Assembly: GCA_029844215.1 (NCBI GenBank)
Contig: CM056720.1
Location: 30,745,711-30,809,710 of the forward strand
Reading direction: 5' to 3'
Length of the DNA: 64,000 nt
Origin: Przewalskia tangutica
Lineage: Eukaryota; Streptophyta; Magnoliopsida; Solanales; Solanaceae
Position 1 is the first letter of the stretch. Each line of letters opens with the position of its first letter. Below the pieces are notes generated by a model. It saw nothing but the letters and a program-made list of their open reading frames with translations, had not been told where the DNA came from and made no database searches. Shown here one piece after another: positions 35,114 to 46,635 of this stretch. The position numbers and the translations under genes are program-made.

Positions 35114-35997
35114 CTTCGCATTTAAAACCAATTAGTTCTCTTACATTAATATGATTCAAGAGTCTTTTGAAATGTTTTCGATTCTTTATTATTCGTGCTT
35201 AAGCGTGAGGCATTGCTGTAAGTATTATTCAAAGCTTAAGCCGTGAGGCATTGCCGTAAGTATTATTCGAGCTTAAGTCAAAGACATTGCCGTAGTTATA
35301 TTGTAAAATATCATGCTTTAGGAAGAATCACATACCTTCTCAAATGAAAACCACCGCCAAGTTGAATATGTCGCTGCAGAGAGTCACCTATAATAGTCAC
35401 AGATATCTATTAAAGACTACTCTGAAGGTCATTCTAAACAGGGGGTTCATAATTCTACGGTAAGTCGGGCAGCACTTCCCTACCCGGTGAGCTATATAAG
35501 TCTACTGTGAAAACAGTCCTATGTAAGTACAGTTTGGTTATTCTTCTTTTAAACCCTTCTAAGTGATTAATACTTCACTTCTATTCTGTGATATACTTCT
35601 AAGTATTTATACTTATTCTTATACTATAACAATAAGTATTCTCTAATTCAAAAGAGGGTTAGGATTATTACCTCGGTAAGCCCAATAATATCCTAGAAAA
35701 GTCGACCGAGCAAGGTTTTGCTCCTAAGTTGTATGCTCCAAGGAAACCTTAGAAGTTCTTCACAACCTCTACTAAGTACTAAGGTATTTGGGCTAGGGTA
35801 TTTTGGGCATTATAACGATACAAGAAGACAACTTTTCTACCAAGGGAGGGGGGGTAGATTTCGGCTAGGCTAGGGGTAGGCTCTCGCCATACAACACAAG
35901 GGAGGAAGAGGTGTTTGGACGAAAAGCTTAAGGGAGAGGAGAGGATTTTAGACTTGGAAGATAACTTTGTGGATGAATAACTCTTCATCTCTAAGGG

Positions 35998-36245
35998 TAT
36001 TTATAGCTCAAGCCTTGGCCAACCAATGGCCAAGATGAAGACAAGTGCAAGGCAAGTGTAAGGCCAAGATCAAGCCAAGTGCACCCTAACTCCTACTCCA
36101 CAAAACACTCCACAAAACACTCCACAAAACATGGCACAAAACAAGGCCTAAACAAGGACCCAATCGAGGCCAACACCCTCTTTGACGCCCAATCGTCCAA
36201 AGCCACCCCACTTGCTTCAATGTGAGGGTGACACATGTCACCCTC
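35998..36245 (-). promoter_or_regulatory. U3 promoter of B2 5' LTR (drives the element)
   Basis: GAGGGTGACACATGTCACCC palindrome at 36224-36245 (perfect over 22 nt except the central C-A) and a TATA box at 35998-36005. This LTR would start the B2 transcript leftward. Confidence 0.6.
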
Positions 36246-36451
36246 CCGTTGGTCCAAAATGTTTCGTCTCTCGGAAAAATCCGCAAAATAAGAAATGGCA
36301 TAGCCGAATTTACTCTACGAAAGTGTGGGAAACGCTTTCGGGAAACGATTCTTTTAGTGAGTTGTGTACAAAATAAAACGTCCAAGGCTTATCTTTAAGG
36401 CAAGACTTTCGTCGTATTCCCTTTACGCATACTGCGAAATACGGTATAACA

Positions 36452-37325
36452 ATGCCCGGGGCGTCATGGTTATATGTTACACTTACGATCGCCGGCATGA
36501 TGTGGGATTCCACGAGGAGTATAGATATATATGTATTGTAGGTGTACGCACGACGAGGTAGGATGCCACGGGCGCGTCACATGGTTATGTTATTCACTTA
36601 TAGCTGCCGACAGTGATGGGGGATTCCACGGGCACGCTTTGATATTTGTGGGCTTGAGACCCGTATTGGGCTATGTGATGATATTTGAGGGCTTGTGTCG
36701 GTAGCCCTGTGTGACTATTGTTCATGTGTTGAAATAGTCTTTAAAAAGGTAAAACTGACTTTCATTACTTCACTTTGGCAAGACACAATATACTGTTATT
36801 TTGGTTATCATACATGTCTCCAGATTTATATAGACTGTTATGATTTCACTGATTTTCGCCACATACTTGGTACATATTTCGTACTGACCTCCTTCGAGGG
36901 GCTGCGTTCATGCCGCAGGTTTAGGTACATAGCTTGCTGATCCACACTCTTTGGATAACTGTTCAGTTCTTGGAAAGCTCCATTTCTCCGGAGGCTTTGT
37001 CTTTTGGTACGATTCCCTGAGGTTGTAGGTTCATGTATATTCAGGGGTATGGCGGGGCCTTGTCCCGCCACAATTGTTATGTTAAAACTCTTAGAGGTCT
37101 GTAGTCGCATGTTGTGGGTGAGTTTGTAAAGGAAATGAGGCAACTGCTTCGGTTATGTTTATTTTATATATATCTAGGGAGGTAGCCTCATCGTCTAACC
37201 TGTTGATTTTGTTTCTGTTGATTATTGTATAAGTTTCATGTATGTTCCGCTGATTATTTCTGATGTATACCTGTAAGGGTGCCCAGGTAGGGCACCAGTC
37301 GCGGGCCCGGGGTCGGGTCTTGACA
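36452..37325 (+). mobile_element. 5' LTR of element H, second part
   Basis: Continues the cassette interrupted at 26743 (GATTCCACG and TATATATGTATTG units to about 36640), then the conserved LTR end with TTTCGCCACATACTTGGTAC, CTGCGTTCATGCCGCAGG (36902-36919) and CGGGTCTTGACA at 37325. Confidence 0.85.
37048..37072 (+). other. Short hairpin near LTR end (H copy)
   Basis: TATGGCGGG and CCCGCCACA pair over 8 of 9 positions around GCCTTGT. Confidence 0.55.
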
Positions 37326-37329
37326 AAAG

Positions 37330-37341
37330 TGGTATCAGAGC
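37330..37341 (+). other. Primer-binding site of H
   Basis: A perfect TGGTATCAGAGC, 4 nt after the LTR end. Confidence 0.95.
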
Positions 37342-37387
37342 AGTTAGTCCTCGAAAAGTGTCTACAGACCGTGTCTAGTAGAGTCTT

Positions 37388-37421
37388 GATTATCGGTGTG
37401 TTGTGCACCACATCTATAATC
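37388..37421 (+). other. Leader stem-loop with GTGCAC loop (H)
   Basis: GATTATCGGTGTG and CACATCTATAATC pair at 12 of 13 positions, with one G-T wobble and one C-T mismatch. The loop is TTGTGCAC. It starts 46 nt after the primer site. Confidence 0.65.
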
Positions 37422-37532
37422 AGGAGGCTGCAGGACATTTAGGATTGGTTTCCATTTTTCTCTCTCTGAGATCGTGCAGTAGAGCTGTCATAGTAGGTTG
37501 AATCCTCTCTGACCTATTCTTATGTATCAGTT

Positions 37533-38815
37533 ATGCCTCCACGGAAGGCGACCAGGGCCCAGAAGGGCAAGGAAGCAGCAGGAGCTGCTAGTGGTCCACA
37601 GAGGGTTACGACTGTGCCCGATTATGCCCGAGGTCAGGCTCGACGGCGAGTTCATTCGCCAGCATATTAGAGAGCGAGAACAGCCGCAGCTCCAGAGGTT
37701 CCAATACCCGAGCCTCCAGTTCCGCAACCAGGGGCGGAGTTTAGAGATTATGGAGAGCAAATCAGGCTATTGACTAGAATAGTGGTAGGGCAGCGCCGGC
37801 AGGAGCAGGTAGCTAACCCTAGTGTCGACAGTTTGAGGATTCGGGATTTTCTGGGTTGTAGTCCACCCGAGTTCTATGGTTCGAGATCTGAGGATGATCC
37901 TCAGGAGTTCGTTCGGCAGCTGCAGCGCACTATGCAGGTGCTTAGGGCCTCGGAGACAGAGTCGATTGTGTTAGATTCTTATCGGTTACGCGATATTGCG
38001 TTAAACTGGTTTGAGTCTTGGGAGCTGTCGAGGGGTGTGTGTGCTCGTCCAGCAGTTTGGAATGAATTCACGGAGGCCTTTCTTAATCACTTTTTGCCTC
38101 CTGAGATGAGGAGAGCCCGTGTTGATAGGTTCTTCTCACTTAGGCAGAATGGGAAGACTATCGGAGAGTACAACCTGGAGTTTGACTCGTTGGCCAGGTA
38201 TGCACACACTATTGTGGCTGATATGGCGGACAGAATTCACCGCTATGTGATGGGGCTAGACCATTATATGATTACTGCATGCCTGGGAGTGGCTCTTCAG
38301 CCAGGTATAGATATTGCCAGGATGCATGCTTATGCACAAGGGATCAAGGACAAAGAGAGAGGACTGGACGCATCCATTTCAAGAGGCGGGGCAGCGGTTC
38401 GGGTAACTTTCGAGCGGACAACCTCAACAGCGAAGAGCTAGGTATACATTTCAGCCACGAGTGCTCCTTCCCGGTCTTCTGGCCGGAGGTTTGGTCGCCG
38501 GGGATATTCGGGAGCAGGTCAGGGCTCCAGGGCTGCAGGTTCACAGATGTCCGAGGATTGTAGCCAGGGGAAGCCACCTTTGCCCCGGTGTGGTCACTGT
38601 GGTAGATTCCATTTTGGGGAGTGTCGTACTACTTCAATAGCTTGTTATGCTTGTGGCCATCAGGGCCATTTGGTGAGATCGTCCACCAGAGGTGGCACCG
38701 TGGGATAGCACGATCTCATCGATCGATTGCGGGTTCTTCGCCTTCCATAGCTAGGCAGGATGTTTATGCACCGGCAGGCCGTGACAGAGGTCGTGGTGGA
38801 AGTTCCCAGTTTTAG
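37533..38815 (+). pseudogene. gag: H gag, nearly intact
   Basis: This is the best-kept gag in the window, the capsid/nucleocapsid precursor. From MPPRKATRAQKG at 37533 one frame runs to 38708, broken only by TAG codons at 37668 and 38439. Retrotrans_gag core residues include FYGSRSEDDPQEFVRQLQRT (near 37880), ALNWFESWELSR, VWNEFTEAFLNHFLPPEMRR (38060-38115) and YNLEFDSLARYA. After the second TAG come a CxxC...HFGEC segment (38589-38624) and a knuckle CYACGHQGHLVR (38643-38678) whose last cysteine is lost. A likely frameshift near 38680 leads to GRDRGRGGSSQF and a stop at 38815. No protease follows: the element is gag-only. Suppressed or corrected, it would be about 427 residues. Confidence 0.88.
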
Positions 38816-39115
38816 CGGTCCTTTGAACCGCCTATATGATTTCAGGTATGTCTTTGACCCTTTAGAGACTTGTATGCATTTTAAGGTTGTTGTAAGTTTA
38901 AGTGTCATGAACGAATAATATTGAGACTATGTATGTATGCTAGAGTAACTTGGAAGTACAAAAAGATAATCCTTTTTGGGCTTATGAGGGATGGTTATGT
39001 GTGTGCGAGGTATTAGGGCCATATGTGACATAATTTGGTTTCATTAAGTGTAGTTTTATGAGACTATGCCGAGAAACGATAGATTCAGCTCCGAAAGAAC
39101 ATTCGAGGACGAATG
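38816..39115 (+). other. Non-coding 3' interior of H
   Basis: 300 bases with no sense frame. They end GAACATTCGAGGACGAATG, the sequence that precedes the polypurine tract in other families, and are cut there by B3. Confidence 0.6.
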
Positions 39116-39341
39116 TGTCACGACCCGATCCCGGGCCCGTGACTGGTGCCTTACCCGGGCACCCAAGTAGACATACATCAGAGTAATCAGCGGAATATAA
39201 AAACAAGACATGAAACAAGTGTAAAATGAGACACAGTTTATCTGAGAAAAAGTCGCCTTTCGGCATATATATATAAACCAAGTCTGGCAGTTACATCCCA
39301 ACTGTACAATAGGACTACAGACCTCTAAGGAAGTAAACAAC

Positions 39342-39366
39342 TATGGCGGGACAGGGCCCCGCCATA
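39342..39366 (-). other. Short hairpin near LTR end (B3)
   Basis: TATGGCGGG and CCCGCCATA are perfect 9-bp arms around ACAGGGC, the best copy in the window. Confidence 0.6.
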
Positions 39367-39739
39367 CCCTGAATGTACAAAACTATCTACAACGACAGGG
39401 AGATCATACCCAAAAGTCGAGCCTCCGGAGAAGATGGAGCTCCTGACACCAAAGTAAAGATCCTAAGGATGCGGATCTAGCACCTGTTTTCCCTTACCTG
39501 CGGCATGAACGCAGCCCCCCGAAGGAGGTCAGTACAACAGGTACCAAGTATGTGAAACTGTAAAGTACTTAAATGAAATCATATCATTTTTAAAACCAAT
39601 TTTACAAATATGTACGAAACAGCCAATGTAACCGCACATAGTGCCACATCACAAACAAGAGCAATAATAGGTAAACTGTAACAGGTCTTTTCTAGGCTGC
39701 GAATGATCGAAGCAAGGCCAATCGCCCATAGTATCATTA

Positions 39740-40020
39740 TGCATGCCTAATCCTGGACTCCCGCAGTCCGCATAGGCCACCTAGGCCCGCATGAGGTATT
39801 CCGTCGAGGGTAGCTACTCCTCGGCATCGTCCTGGACTCTCGTAGTCCGCATGGCCACATAGACCGCATGAGGTAATCCCCCGCACACTAACCTGGAACT
39901 CTCGTAGCTCCGCATAGGTCCCCTGGACCCGCATGAGGTATTCTCGAATCATAGTCACACAGACCGCATGAGGTGTACCTCGCATCGGGGGGCAGCTTAA
40001 CCCCCGGTATATCATGTCAA
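39740..40020 (-). repeat. Tandem repeat cassette in B3 LTR
   Basis: Same CCGCATGAGG units as in B2, with different unit losses. Confidence 0.7.
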
Positions 40021-40223
40021 GAGGTGAGTGATATAATACTAACATAACGGCTTATCGTTAAACAACATAAACACAATAAGAATAACCTCTTTACACAAAC
40101 GTTACAAGATACTAACACACATAGCATCATAATATGTCTACTCAACAAACCATCTTACTATACTTTCCAGAAATCAATACAAGTCTTTTATAAACACATA
40201 AGTAAACCGTTCCGTTTATCTTT

Positions 40224-40271
40224 CTTAAGTCGTTATACCTAACTTCCCATAAAGCTAGTATAACTCTTAAG
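40224..40271 (-). other. Covarying LTR hairpin (B3)
   Basis: CTTAAG/CTTAAG and GTTATAC/GTATAAC around CTTCCCATAAAGCTA on the plus strand. Confidence 0.6.
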
Positions 40272-41171
40272 CTTTTTGTTTAAAAGCCAAGTATTACTCT
40301 TCTTTAAAAAATGATTCATAATTTTTTTGAAATACTTCGAGATTTTTATTATTTAAAACTCAAGTCAAAAGACACCAGAGTAAAACCAAGTTCAGTTAAC
40401 ACACGTACGTCTACCGTACTATATATATACTTAAAAATATCATGCTCAAGAGGATAGGAAGAATCACATACCTCCTTGGCGAAATCCACCTGCCAAGTCG
40501 AATATGTCGCGCGCAGAGTATCAACCTATAATAGTCAAATACGTCTATCAACGTCTAGACTATTCTGTATAAAGTTCTAAGCAGAGGGTTCTCTATTCTA
40601 CGGAAAATTGGGCAGCACTTCCCTACCCGTCAAGCTACTCAAGTCTACTGTAAATACAGTCCTATGTAAGTACAGTTCAATTCTCTTCTTTAATATCCTT
40701 CAGTGTAATTACAGTTCAATTCTCTTCTTTTATACCATCCTTCTAGTTATCTTATACTCAATTCTATGTTACTACAATATGTAATCTCCAATTACAATAG
40801 AAGGACAAGATATTTACCTCGATAAGCCCAAAATTATCCAAGTTTAAAAGTCGATCCTGAGCAAGGTTTAGCTCCTAATCTGTACGCTCCAATCCGCTCC
40901 AAGAAACCCTTAGAAGTTTCTACACAACTTCTACTTACTACTTCAACCAACAATGAAGTTTCTTGTTATACCCCGTATTTCCAGGGTATGTACGTGAGGG
41001 CGTACGTATATAAATTTGAGCCTTAAAGATTAGGCAAGAATGAAATTTTGTGCACAAGTACCGAAAGAGTCGTTTGACTAAACGTTTCCACACTTTCGTA
41101 GGGAAAATTCCGGCTATGTCATTAATAATTTTTGCGGATTTTTCCGAGAGGCGAAACATTTTGGACCAACG

Positions 41172-41389
41172 GAGGGTGACATGTGTCACCCTCACATTGG
41201 AAGGAAGTGGACGGCCAAAGGGAAAAGTGGCACGTTTTTGTGCAAAAATTGGTCGAGGTTAGGTAGGATATTTTGTATAGTTGATGAGCAAGTGGGACCC
41301 ACAAACACATGGCTTCATCTTGACCTTACACTTGCCTTACACTTGGATAGATCTTGGCCATTGGTTGGCCATTTCTTGACCTATAAATA
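41172..41389 (+). promoter_or_regulatory. U3 promoter of D
   Basis: GAGGGTGACATGTGTCACCC palindrome at 41172-41193, ATTGG near 41361 and TATAAATA at 41382-41389. It lies close to the LTR start because D lacks the first G-box module of A, E and G. Confidence 0.6.
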
Positions 41390-42428
41390 CCCTCTAAGTT
41401 GATGAACTTATTCATCCAAAAATTGTCTAAGTCTTGAAAAATCCCTCCTCTCCTCTTGTTGTTTCGTCCACCACACCCCTCCCCGAGTGAGCTTGGCCGA
41501 GAGCCACCCCTCCCTTTGTAGTGCTAGCCGTGGGGTACACCCTAGCCTTGTTGGCTCGTATAAATACCCCCTTGGTGGTATAGCAATAGTCTCCCAGTAT
41601 TGTTATAATTCCCAAATACCTTTGCCCCAATACCTTGTAGTTTTCCCAAGGTTACACTTTTATAAAAGCCGAAAATACTATTATACTTCCTGTCACAAAA
41701 ACGAAACCCTAAGTAAATCTTCACCGTAGTTGAAGTGTTAAGTAGAAGTTGGTTAGAACTTCTAAGGGTTGTTTGGGCGGTTGAGCGCACTGAGTGAGCT
41801 AAACCTTGCTCGGGATCGGCACATATAAACTCGGATAATTTTGGGCTTATCGAGGTAAACACTCTTGACCTTCTATTGTAATTGGAAATTACATGTTGTT
41901 GGAATATATAGTTGAAGTATACTATATATAGAATTGAACATAGTTGTGCGTGATGTCTTTTGACTTAAGCTGAATAATACTTACGGCAATGTCTTGCGAC
42001 TTAAGCTGAATTTAAATAAGAGAAGAATCGTAATTACATAGGGTGTATCAGACATGAGACTTGTGTAGCATTACCGTAGAATTGTACACGTCAGGTTAGG
42101 CGTGTTAACCCACGGTTGGCTTGGTAGCCGCCTCGATAGAGGAGAGATTTCTGTTGCGGGGAGGTGTCTGAATTTTACGTAGAATATTCTACATTGAGAT
42201 CTAAGATGTTAATAGGCGCCTTGTGGCCTCTAGGTTGAAGTACTACGTATGGCGTGATCTACTTAGCTTAAGGAGTAGCCGACGATTTGAGGTACTTGGA
42301 GCATTTTGCTATTAGTCGATAATCGTCGCGAGGTATGTGAACCTCTTCCTATCTGTTCTAGCATGATATGTGTATAACTATGTAGTGCGGTAGACGTACA
42401 TGTGTTTAATGTATTTGATTGGTTTGAA

Positions 42429-42480
42429 ACATAAAGTGTTATAACGGCTTTATGGGAAGTCGGTTATAACTGTTTTATGT
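42429..42480 (+). other. Covarying LTR hairpin (D 5' LTR)
   Basis: ACATAAAG pairs with TTTTATGT (one G-T wobble) and GTTATAAC with GTTATAAC. The second D LTR (57815) has the standard CTTTATGT. Confidence 0.6.
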
Positions 42481-43374
42481 AGGTAAGAAAATGATTTGTG
42501 GTTTCAAAAGTAAGCGATTTGACTTATAACGGATTTGATGTGCAGTAATAAAAAACTTGAAGTGTTTCAAAAGGACCTTTTTGAAAGAAGAGTAATACTT
42601 GGCTTTGAAAACATAAGAGTTGTACTAGCTTTATGGGAAGTTAGGTATAACGTCTTAAGAGTGATAAAAGAATGGTTTCTTGATTTTTGAAGATAAGAGA
42701 CTTGACTTAATGGTATTGATATGAATTTTGTTAAAGGTGTGAAACCTCATTCATGAGTAATGGTCTGGGTTTTAAAAGGAATAATGTTTTCTTGATTTGA
42801 AAATCGGAATGAGTATCGACAAACCACCGGCGTTAATAAAGGAAAATGTATTGAATAATGAAGTATGGTATTAAAACCGAGAAACCTCCATCCGCATAGA
42901 AGCTAAGATGAGACAAAATGATATTACATTTCCTAGATCATGGCTGCTTAATAAGATTGATTATAAACAAGAATAACCTACTCACATATAAGACATATGT
43001 TTCTCAAAACGTTTAAAGGAGAATTATGTTTTAAAGGATCAAAACTATGAACTACGAAACCTTTTCTAAAATGAGAAACTTGAGCATTTGGAATTAGGCA
43101 AACTTGAACGTTTGGAAAACAAGGTTGTTACTTGATTTTACAAAGGAAAGCATTTTGGTTTACTTAACAATGTCAGTCACTCTATTTTTATACTACGTAT
43201 CGGGTGACCTTTGTAAAAGAAATGGATCTTTAAAAGGAATTTAACGTAGTACTTAGTGGTTAAAATCCGACTTTGACATAAAATGAAAGTACCTTGAGTT
43301 GTGTATAACTTGCCTATGCTTGTTGTTGTGAAACTTGACCATGTTACGTGTGATAGCCTTGTGCAAGTAATGTG

Positions 43375-43600
43375 TTCTACTCGACTACCACGTAGGATGA
43401 ACCGAATGTATTTCACTGACTACGGTTCATCCGGAATGTATTTCACTCGACTACGGTTCATCCGAATGTATTTCACTCGACTACCGGTTCATCCGGGAAT
43501 GTATTTCACTCGACTCTGGGTTCATCCGAATGTATTTCACTCGACTCTTACGGTTCATGGGATGAACCGGGAATGTATCCCACACGTTTCTATACTGGGT
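43375..43600 (+). repeat. Tandem repeat cassette in D LTR, six units of 30-37 bp
   Basis: Unit near ACTCGACTACCGGTTCATCC then GGGAATGTATTTC. The last unit contains GGTTCATGGGATGAACC, an inverted repeat. This cassette shares no sequence with those of the other families but occupies the same LTR position. Confidence 0.85.
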
Positions 43601-44238
43601 CCATGAGATGGGCCGAGACATGTTATACGTATCATGATTTGTAGAAGGCCGCGGTGAGGAAGAAGTTCCACGCATGAGGGATGACTTTGAGGCGAGTCGA
43701 GTCGACTTGACATAATCGCTTATGTTGAATCGTAGTTTGGTTATCATACATGTCTCCCGCTTTATATAGACTATTATGATTTCATTTACTGATTTTTACG
43801 GTTTCACATACTTGGTACTTGTTGTCGACCTCCTTCTGGGCTGCGTTCATGCCGCAGTAGAAGTACACCTACCGATCCGCGTTTAGGATCTCATTTCAGC
43901 GTCTTGGGAAGCTCCGCCTTCGAGGCTTATCTTAGGTATGTTACTCGAGTCCGTAGGTCCTTGTACATTCTGGGTATGGGGCCCTGTCGTCATAGTTGTT
44001 GTATAAATCTTAAGGTCCAGAGTAGACATTGTGGGCAGGGTTGTAAGGATTGTAACTGTTCAAATATTTATATATATGTTGAAAGGCAACCGTTTTGGTT
44101 GGCCTATTTTCTTTCATCTTACTCCATGTCTATTTACATGTTTAAGTTTTATTTCCGCTGGTTTTCTCTGATGTTGTATCACTAGGGTGCCCGGGGTAAG
44201 ACACCAGTCACGGGCCCGGGTTCGGGTCGTGACAAAAG

Positions 44239-44250
44239 TGGTATCAGAGC
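44239..44250 (+). other. Primer-binding site of D
   Basis: Perfect TGGTATCAGAGC. Confidence 0.95.
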
Positions 44251-44296
44251 AGTTAGTCCTCGGAAAGTGTCTACAGACCGTGTCTAGTAGAGTCTT

Positions 44297-44330
44297 GATT
44301 ATCGGTGTGTTGTGCACCACATCTATAATC
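44297..44330 (+). other. Leader stem-loop with GTGCAC loop (D)
   Basis: Sequence identical to the H copy: 13-position stem with one mismatch, loop TTGTGCAC. Confidence 0.65.
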
Positions 44331-44435
44331 AAGAGGCTATAGGACATTTAGGATTGGTTTCCATTCTTCTCATTCTGAGATCGTTCCTTAGAGTCGTGTG
44401 ATAAGTTGGACCCTCGACGTATTCCTTTACCGATT

Positions 44436-45645
44436 ATGCCTCGCGTAAGGCAACCTGAGCCCGATGGGCAAGGCAATCGAGGAGCGTTAGTGAGATACGA
44501 GATGAGTACGAGCGCGAGCGGTCAAGACTGAGCAGTGCTTTCGGCGGCGGGTTTCGCGCGCCGCCAGACCAGCGAGTTTAGAGCGCGGCGAGGCTGCTGA
44601 GACTACAATACTGAGCCTCACCCCACACCGGAGCATGAGATGGTACAAGGAGATGGCGCCATCGCCGTGCGTGGCGAATATGAGGATAGGCCGAATCAGC
44701 AGCCAGTCCAGTAGCACCGTGAGTTCACCCCGAGCGCATTTGAGACTACGGGATTTTCTCGAGGTGTAACCCGCCGAGTTTTATGGGTCGAGGCACGAGG
44801 ATGATCCGCGAGTTCATCCGGCGATTCTGGTCGAGAGTGATCAAGGCATCGGATACCGAGTCGGTGGTCCTAGGTTCGCATCGGTGCGTGATACCGCATG
44901 ATCGGCCCAGTTTTGATTCGTGAGCTGTCGGGAGAGAATGCACTTCGGATATATGGGACGAGTTCTCAAAGGCATTTCTTGCACACTTCTTGCCTCCGAG
45001 ATGAGAGGGCTCCGGTAAACGATTTTTGGCGTTAAGGGCGCGGACGGTTAGAGAGTACAATGTGGAGTTCGACTCGTTAGCTTTCGGTATGTCCCCGTAG
45101 TAGCGAGCATGGAGGATGAGTACACCGATACGTCACGGGCTAGATGATTACTTAGCAGGCTTATGCACGTGTAGCTCTTCACCGGGCATGGACATTGCCC
45201 GCATGCAAGCTCATGCACTAGGATGAGGCACGGAGAGGTCGGCGAAATGACCGAGATCGCGAGAAGAGGCCGTGACAGCAGGTCCTTTGGTAACTTTAGA
45301 GGCGGACCGCCGAAATTAGTTATGTACCTCCGCCAAGATCTGAGTGGTCCTCCGCGCCTTCGGGGCGTTCGGGGTATTCGGAGCTGGTCGAGCTCGAGGC
45401 TTCGTTCGCGGTATACGTGAGTTCTAGCCAGCCAGATTCATGTCCCCTCGTGTACGATGTGGCAAACATCATCCCGGGAATGTCGTCTTTTATTGGTGCT
45501 TGTTTCACGCGGCGGTCGGACGTACGCAGAGATCGTGCTTATAGGAGAGGTACCGCAGCGGCGCGACCTACCGGATCGATGGCGTGTTCATCGCCTTCTC
45601 TGCTTATGCGCCTGGAAGGCCTATGATTAGAAGTGGAAGCGGTAG
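44436..45645 (+). pseudogene. gag: D gag remnant
   Basis: Starts MPRVRQPEPDGQ at 44436. Capsid pieces such as RVLWVEARG...DDPRV, AFLAHFLPPR-like and REYNVEFDSLAF appear in different frames from 44735 to 45090. A degraded knuckle reads PRVRCGKHHPGNVV near 45450. The end matches A: PMIRSGSGR then stop at 45645. No pol follows. Frame breaks are many, mostly single-base deletions. Confidence 0.75.
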
Positions 45646-46621
45646 GTTCGTATATCCCTAACCTCAGAGTTTTGCATGCTTGATATGATGATCTTATTGT
45701 TGTGTGCTGTACGGATAGCGTTGTGTTATATTGTGAGTTAGAAAACATGGTTAGTTGGAAGAGTAAGTATGGGGGCATGGAAGGTGTGAACCTTAGATTA
45801 TTTCACGATTGAGACCTTACAGATAAGGTCGTCTTGAGTAAAAGATTCATTTATGTTTGACTTTTATCGAGTGCGTAGTATCGTGGGATATATTTGTGTG
45901 ATAAGTCCATGGGTAGTGTGAAATGGAAGTGGTAGCTTTCATGATGTGAGTTAGTAAGAATTGTTCCGTATCGGGAGCAAGGGTTTAGCGCGATTGTGGT
46001 CGGGTTGAGGGCGTGTTGCGGGTCAACCCGTGGCCGAATTAAGTCGGGGTCGGGTGGTCCCTCCAGATGGCAGGGTCACGAGGGTGCTAGGCCCAAGTTT
46101 AGATGACCATCGTATGAGTTCGTGGATATGTTCGACCAAAATCAGTTCGTGAAGGCCGAGAATGGCCCTAGAAGAAATCGAGGTTAGTAAGATGACCAAG
46201 TTTGGAGGTAGTGACTCCAAGGGTTGGAAACAGCGTTGGTGAAGTGTGATGCATTATACTAGAAGAGTTCAAGTGTTCGAGAAGAGTACGACGAGTAAGG
46301 GTAGAGGCGAGCATGTATTGCGAGCTTAGATATGATCATTTCTTGTGAAGGGAGAAGGTGCGAAGGATGTATATTTTAGACCTCAGGGATCGCATGCACG
46401 GCATACCATTTGTTGGAGTCGGAGTGACACTAGAACCTCGCGGCAAAGTGACAAAAGTTTGTGATGTTAGAGGTGTTTCCTCGTGGACTTGGATGTAAGT
46501 AATTACGCAGGTGTTTCTGTGGCCAGGTGTGGCAGGATTGTTCTCGTAAGTATAGTAGTGAAGACTATACTGGCGCATGTTTGTTTTGAGGCTTAGAAGG
46601 AACATTCGGGACGAATGTTTC
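45646..46621 (+). other. Non-coding 3' interior of D
   Basis: Collinear with 2904-3674 of A, extended by a stretch near 46330-46520 shared with E. Contains antisense frames at 46023-46220 and 46336-46605. Confidence 0.65.
46023..46605 (-). other. Antisense reading frames (D copy)
   Basis: The 46023-46220 piece has MESLPPNLVILLTS and LILVEHIHELIRW, matching A and G. The 46336-46605 piece starts MFLLSLKTNMRQYS and spans the part next to the LTR. A gap and frameshifts separate them. Confidence 0.3.
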
Positions 46622-46635
46622 TAAGGAGGGGAGAA
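46622..46635 (+). other. Polypurine tract of D
   Basis: TAAGGAGGGGAGAA directly before TGTTATACCCCG. Confidence 0.8.

Larger units (their letters stand above)
26744..36451 (-). mobile_element. Element B2: full-length Tekay/Del-type gypsy retrotransposon
   Basis: Both LTRs (2443 and 2442 bp), primer site, polypurine tract and gag-PR-RT-RH-INT-chromodomain order are present on the minus strand. Flanks are GGATGC on the left and ATGCC on the right, consistent with a 5-bp target duplication ATGCC with one base lost on the left. It inserted into the H LTR cassette. No long frame remains open, but all enzyme motifs can be read in pieces. Nearly equal LTR lengths suggest a fairly recent insertion; many of the indels may be sequence errors. 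Confidence 0.9.
34010..36451 (-). mobile_element. 5' LTR of B2
   Basis: TGTTATACCG at 36451 to CAGTCGTGACA at 34010 on the minus strand. Internal landmarks are the cassette at 34600-34860, hairpin 35067-35113, TATA 35998-36005 and palindrome 36224-36245. Confidence 0.9.
39116..40963 (-). mobile_element. B3: B-family LTR, minus strand, cut by D
   Basis: TGTCACGACCCG at 39116 is the reverse of a B LTR end. The match to 26744 onward continues for 1.85 kb until D begins at 40964. The missing start of this LTR and the rest of B3 must be right of the window. Confidence 0.85.
40964..44234 (+). mobile_element. 5' LTR of element D (3271 bp)
   Basis: TGTTATACCCCG to GGGTCGTGACA, followed by a perfect primer site. 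It inserted into the B3 LTR. Two conserved hairpins occur, type 1 at 42429-42480 and a weaker type 2 near 42610-42660. Confidence 0.92.

Noticed and set aside
37527..37760. 77-codon minus-strand frame
   Set aside because: Shadow of the H gag 5' part.
38982..39281. 99-codon minus-strand frame across H and B3
   Set aside because: It crosses the junction of two elements, so it cannot be an old gene.
43536..43575. GGTTCATGGGATGAACC as a transposon terminus or operator
   Set aside because: It arises where two D cassette units of opposite phase meet. No second copy or target duplication exists.
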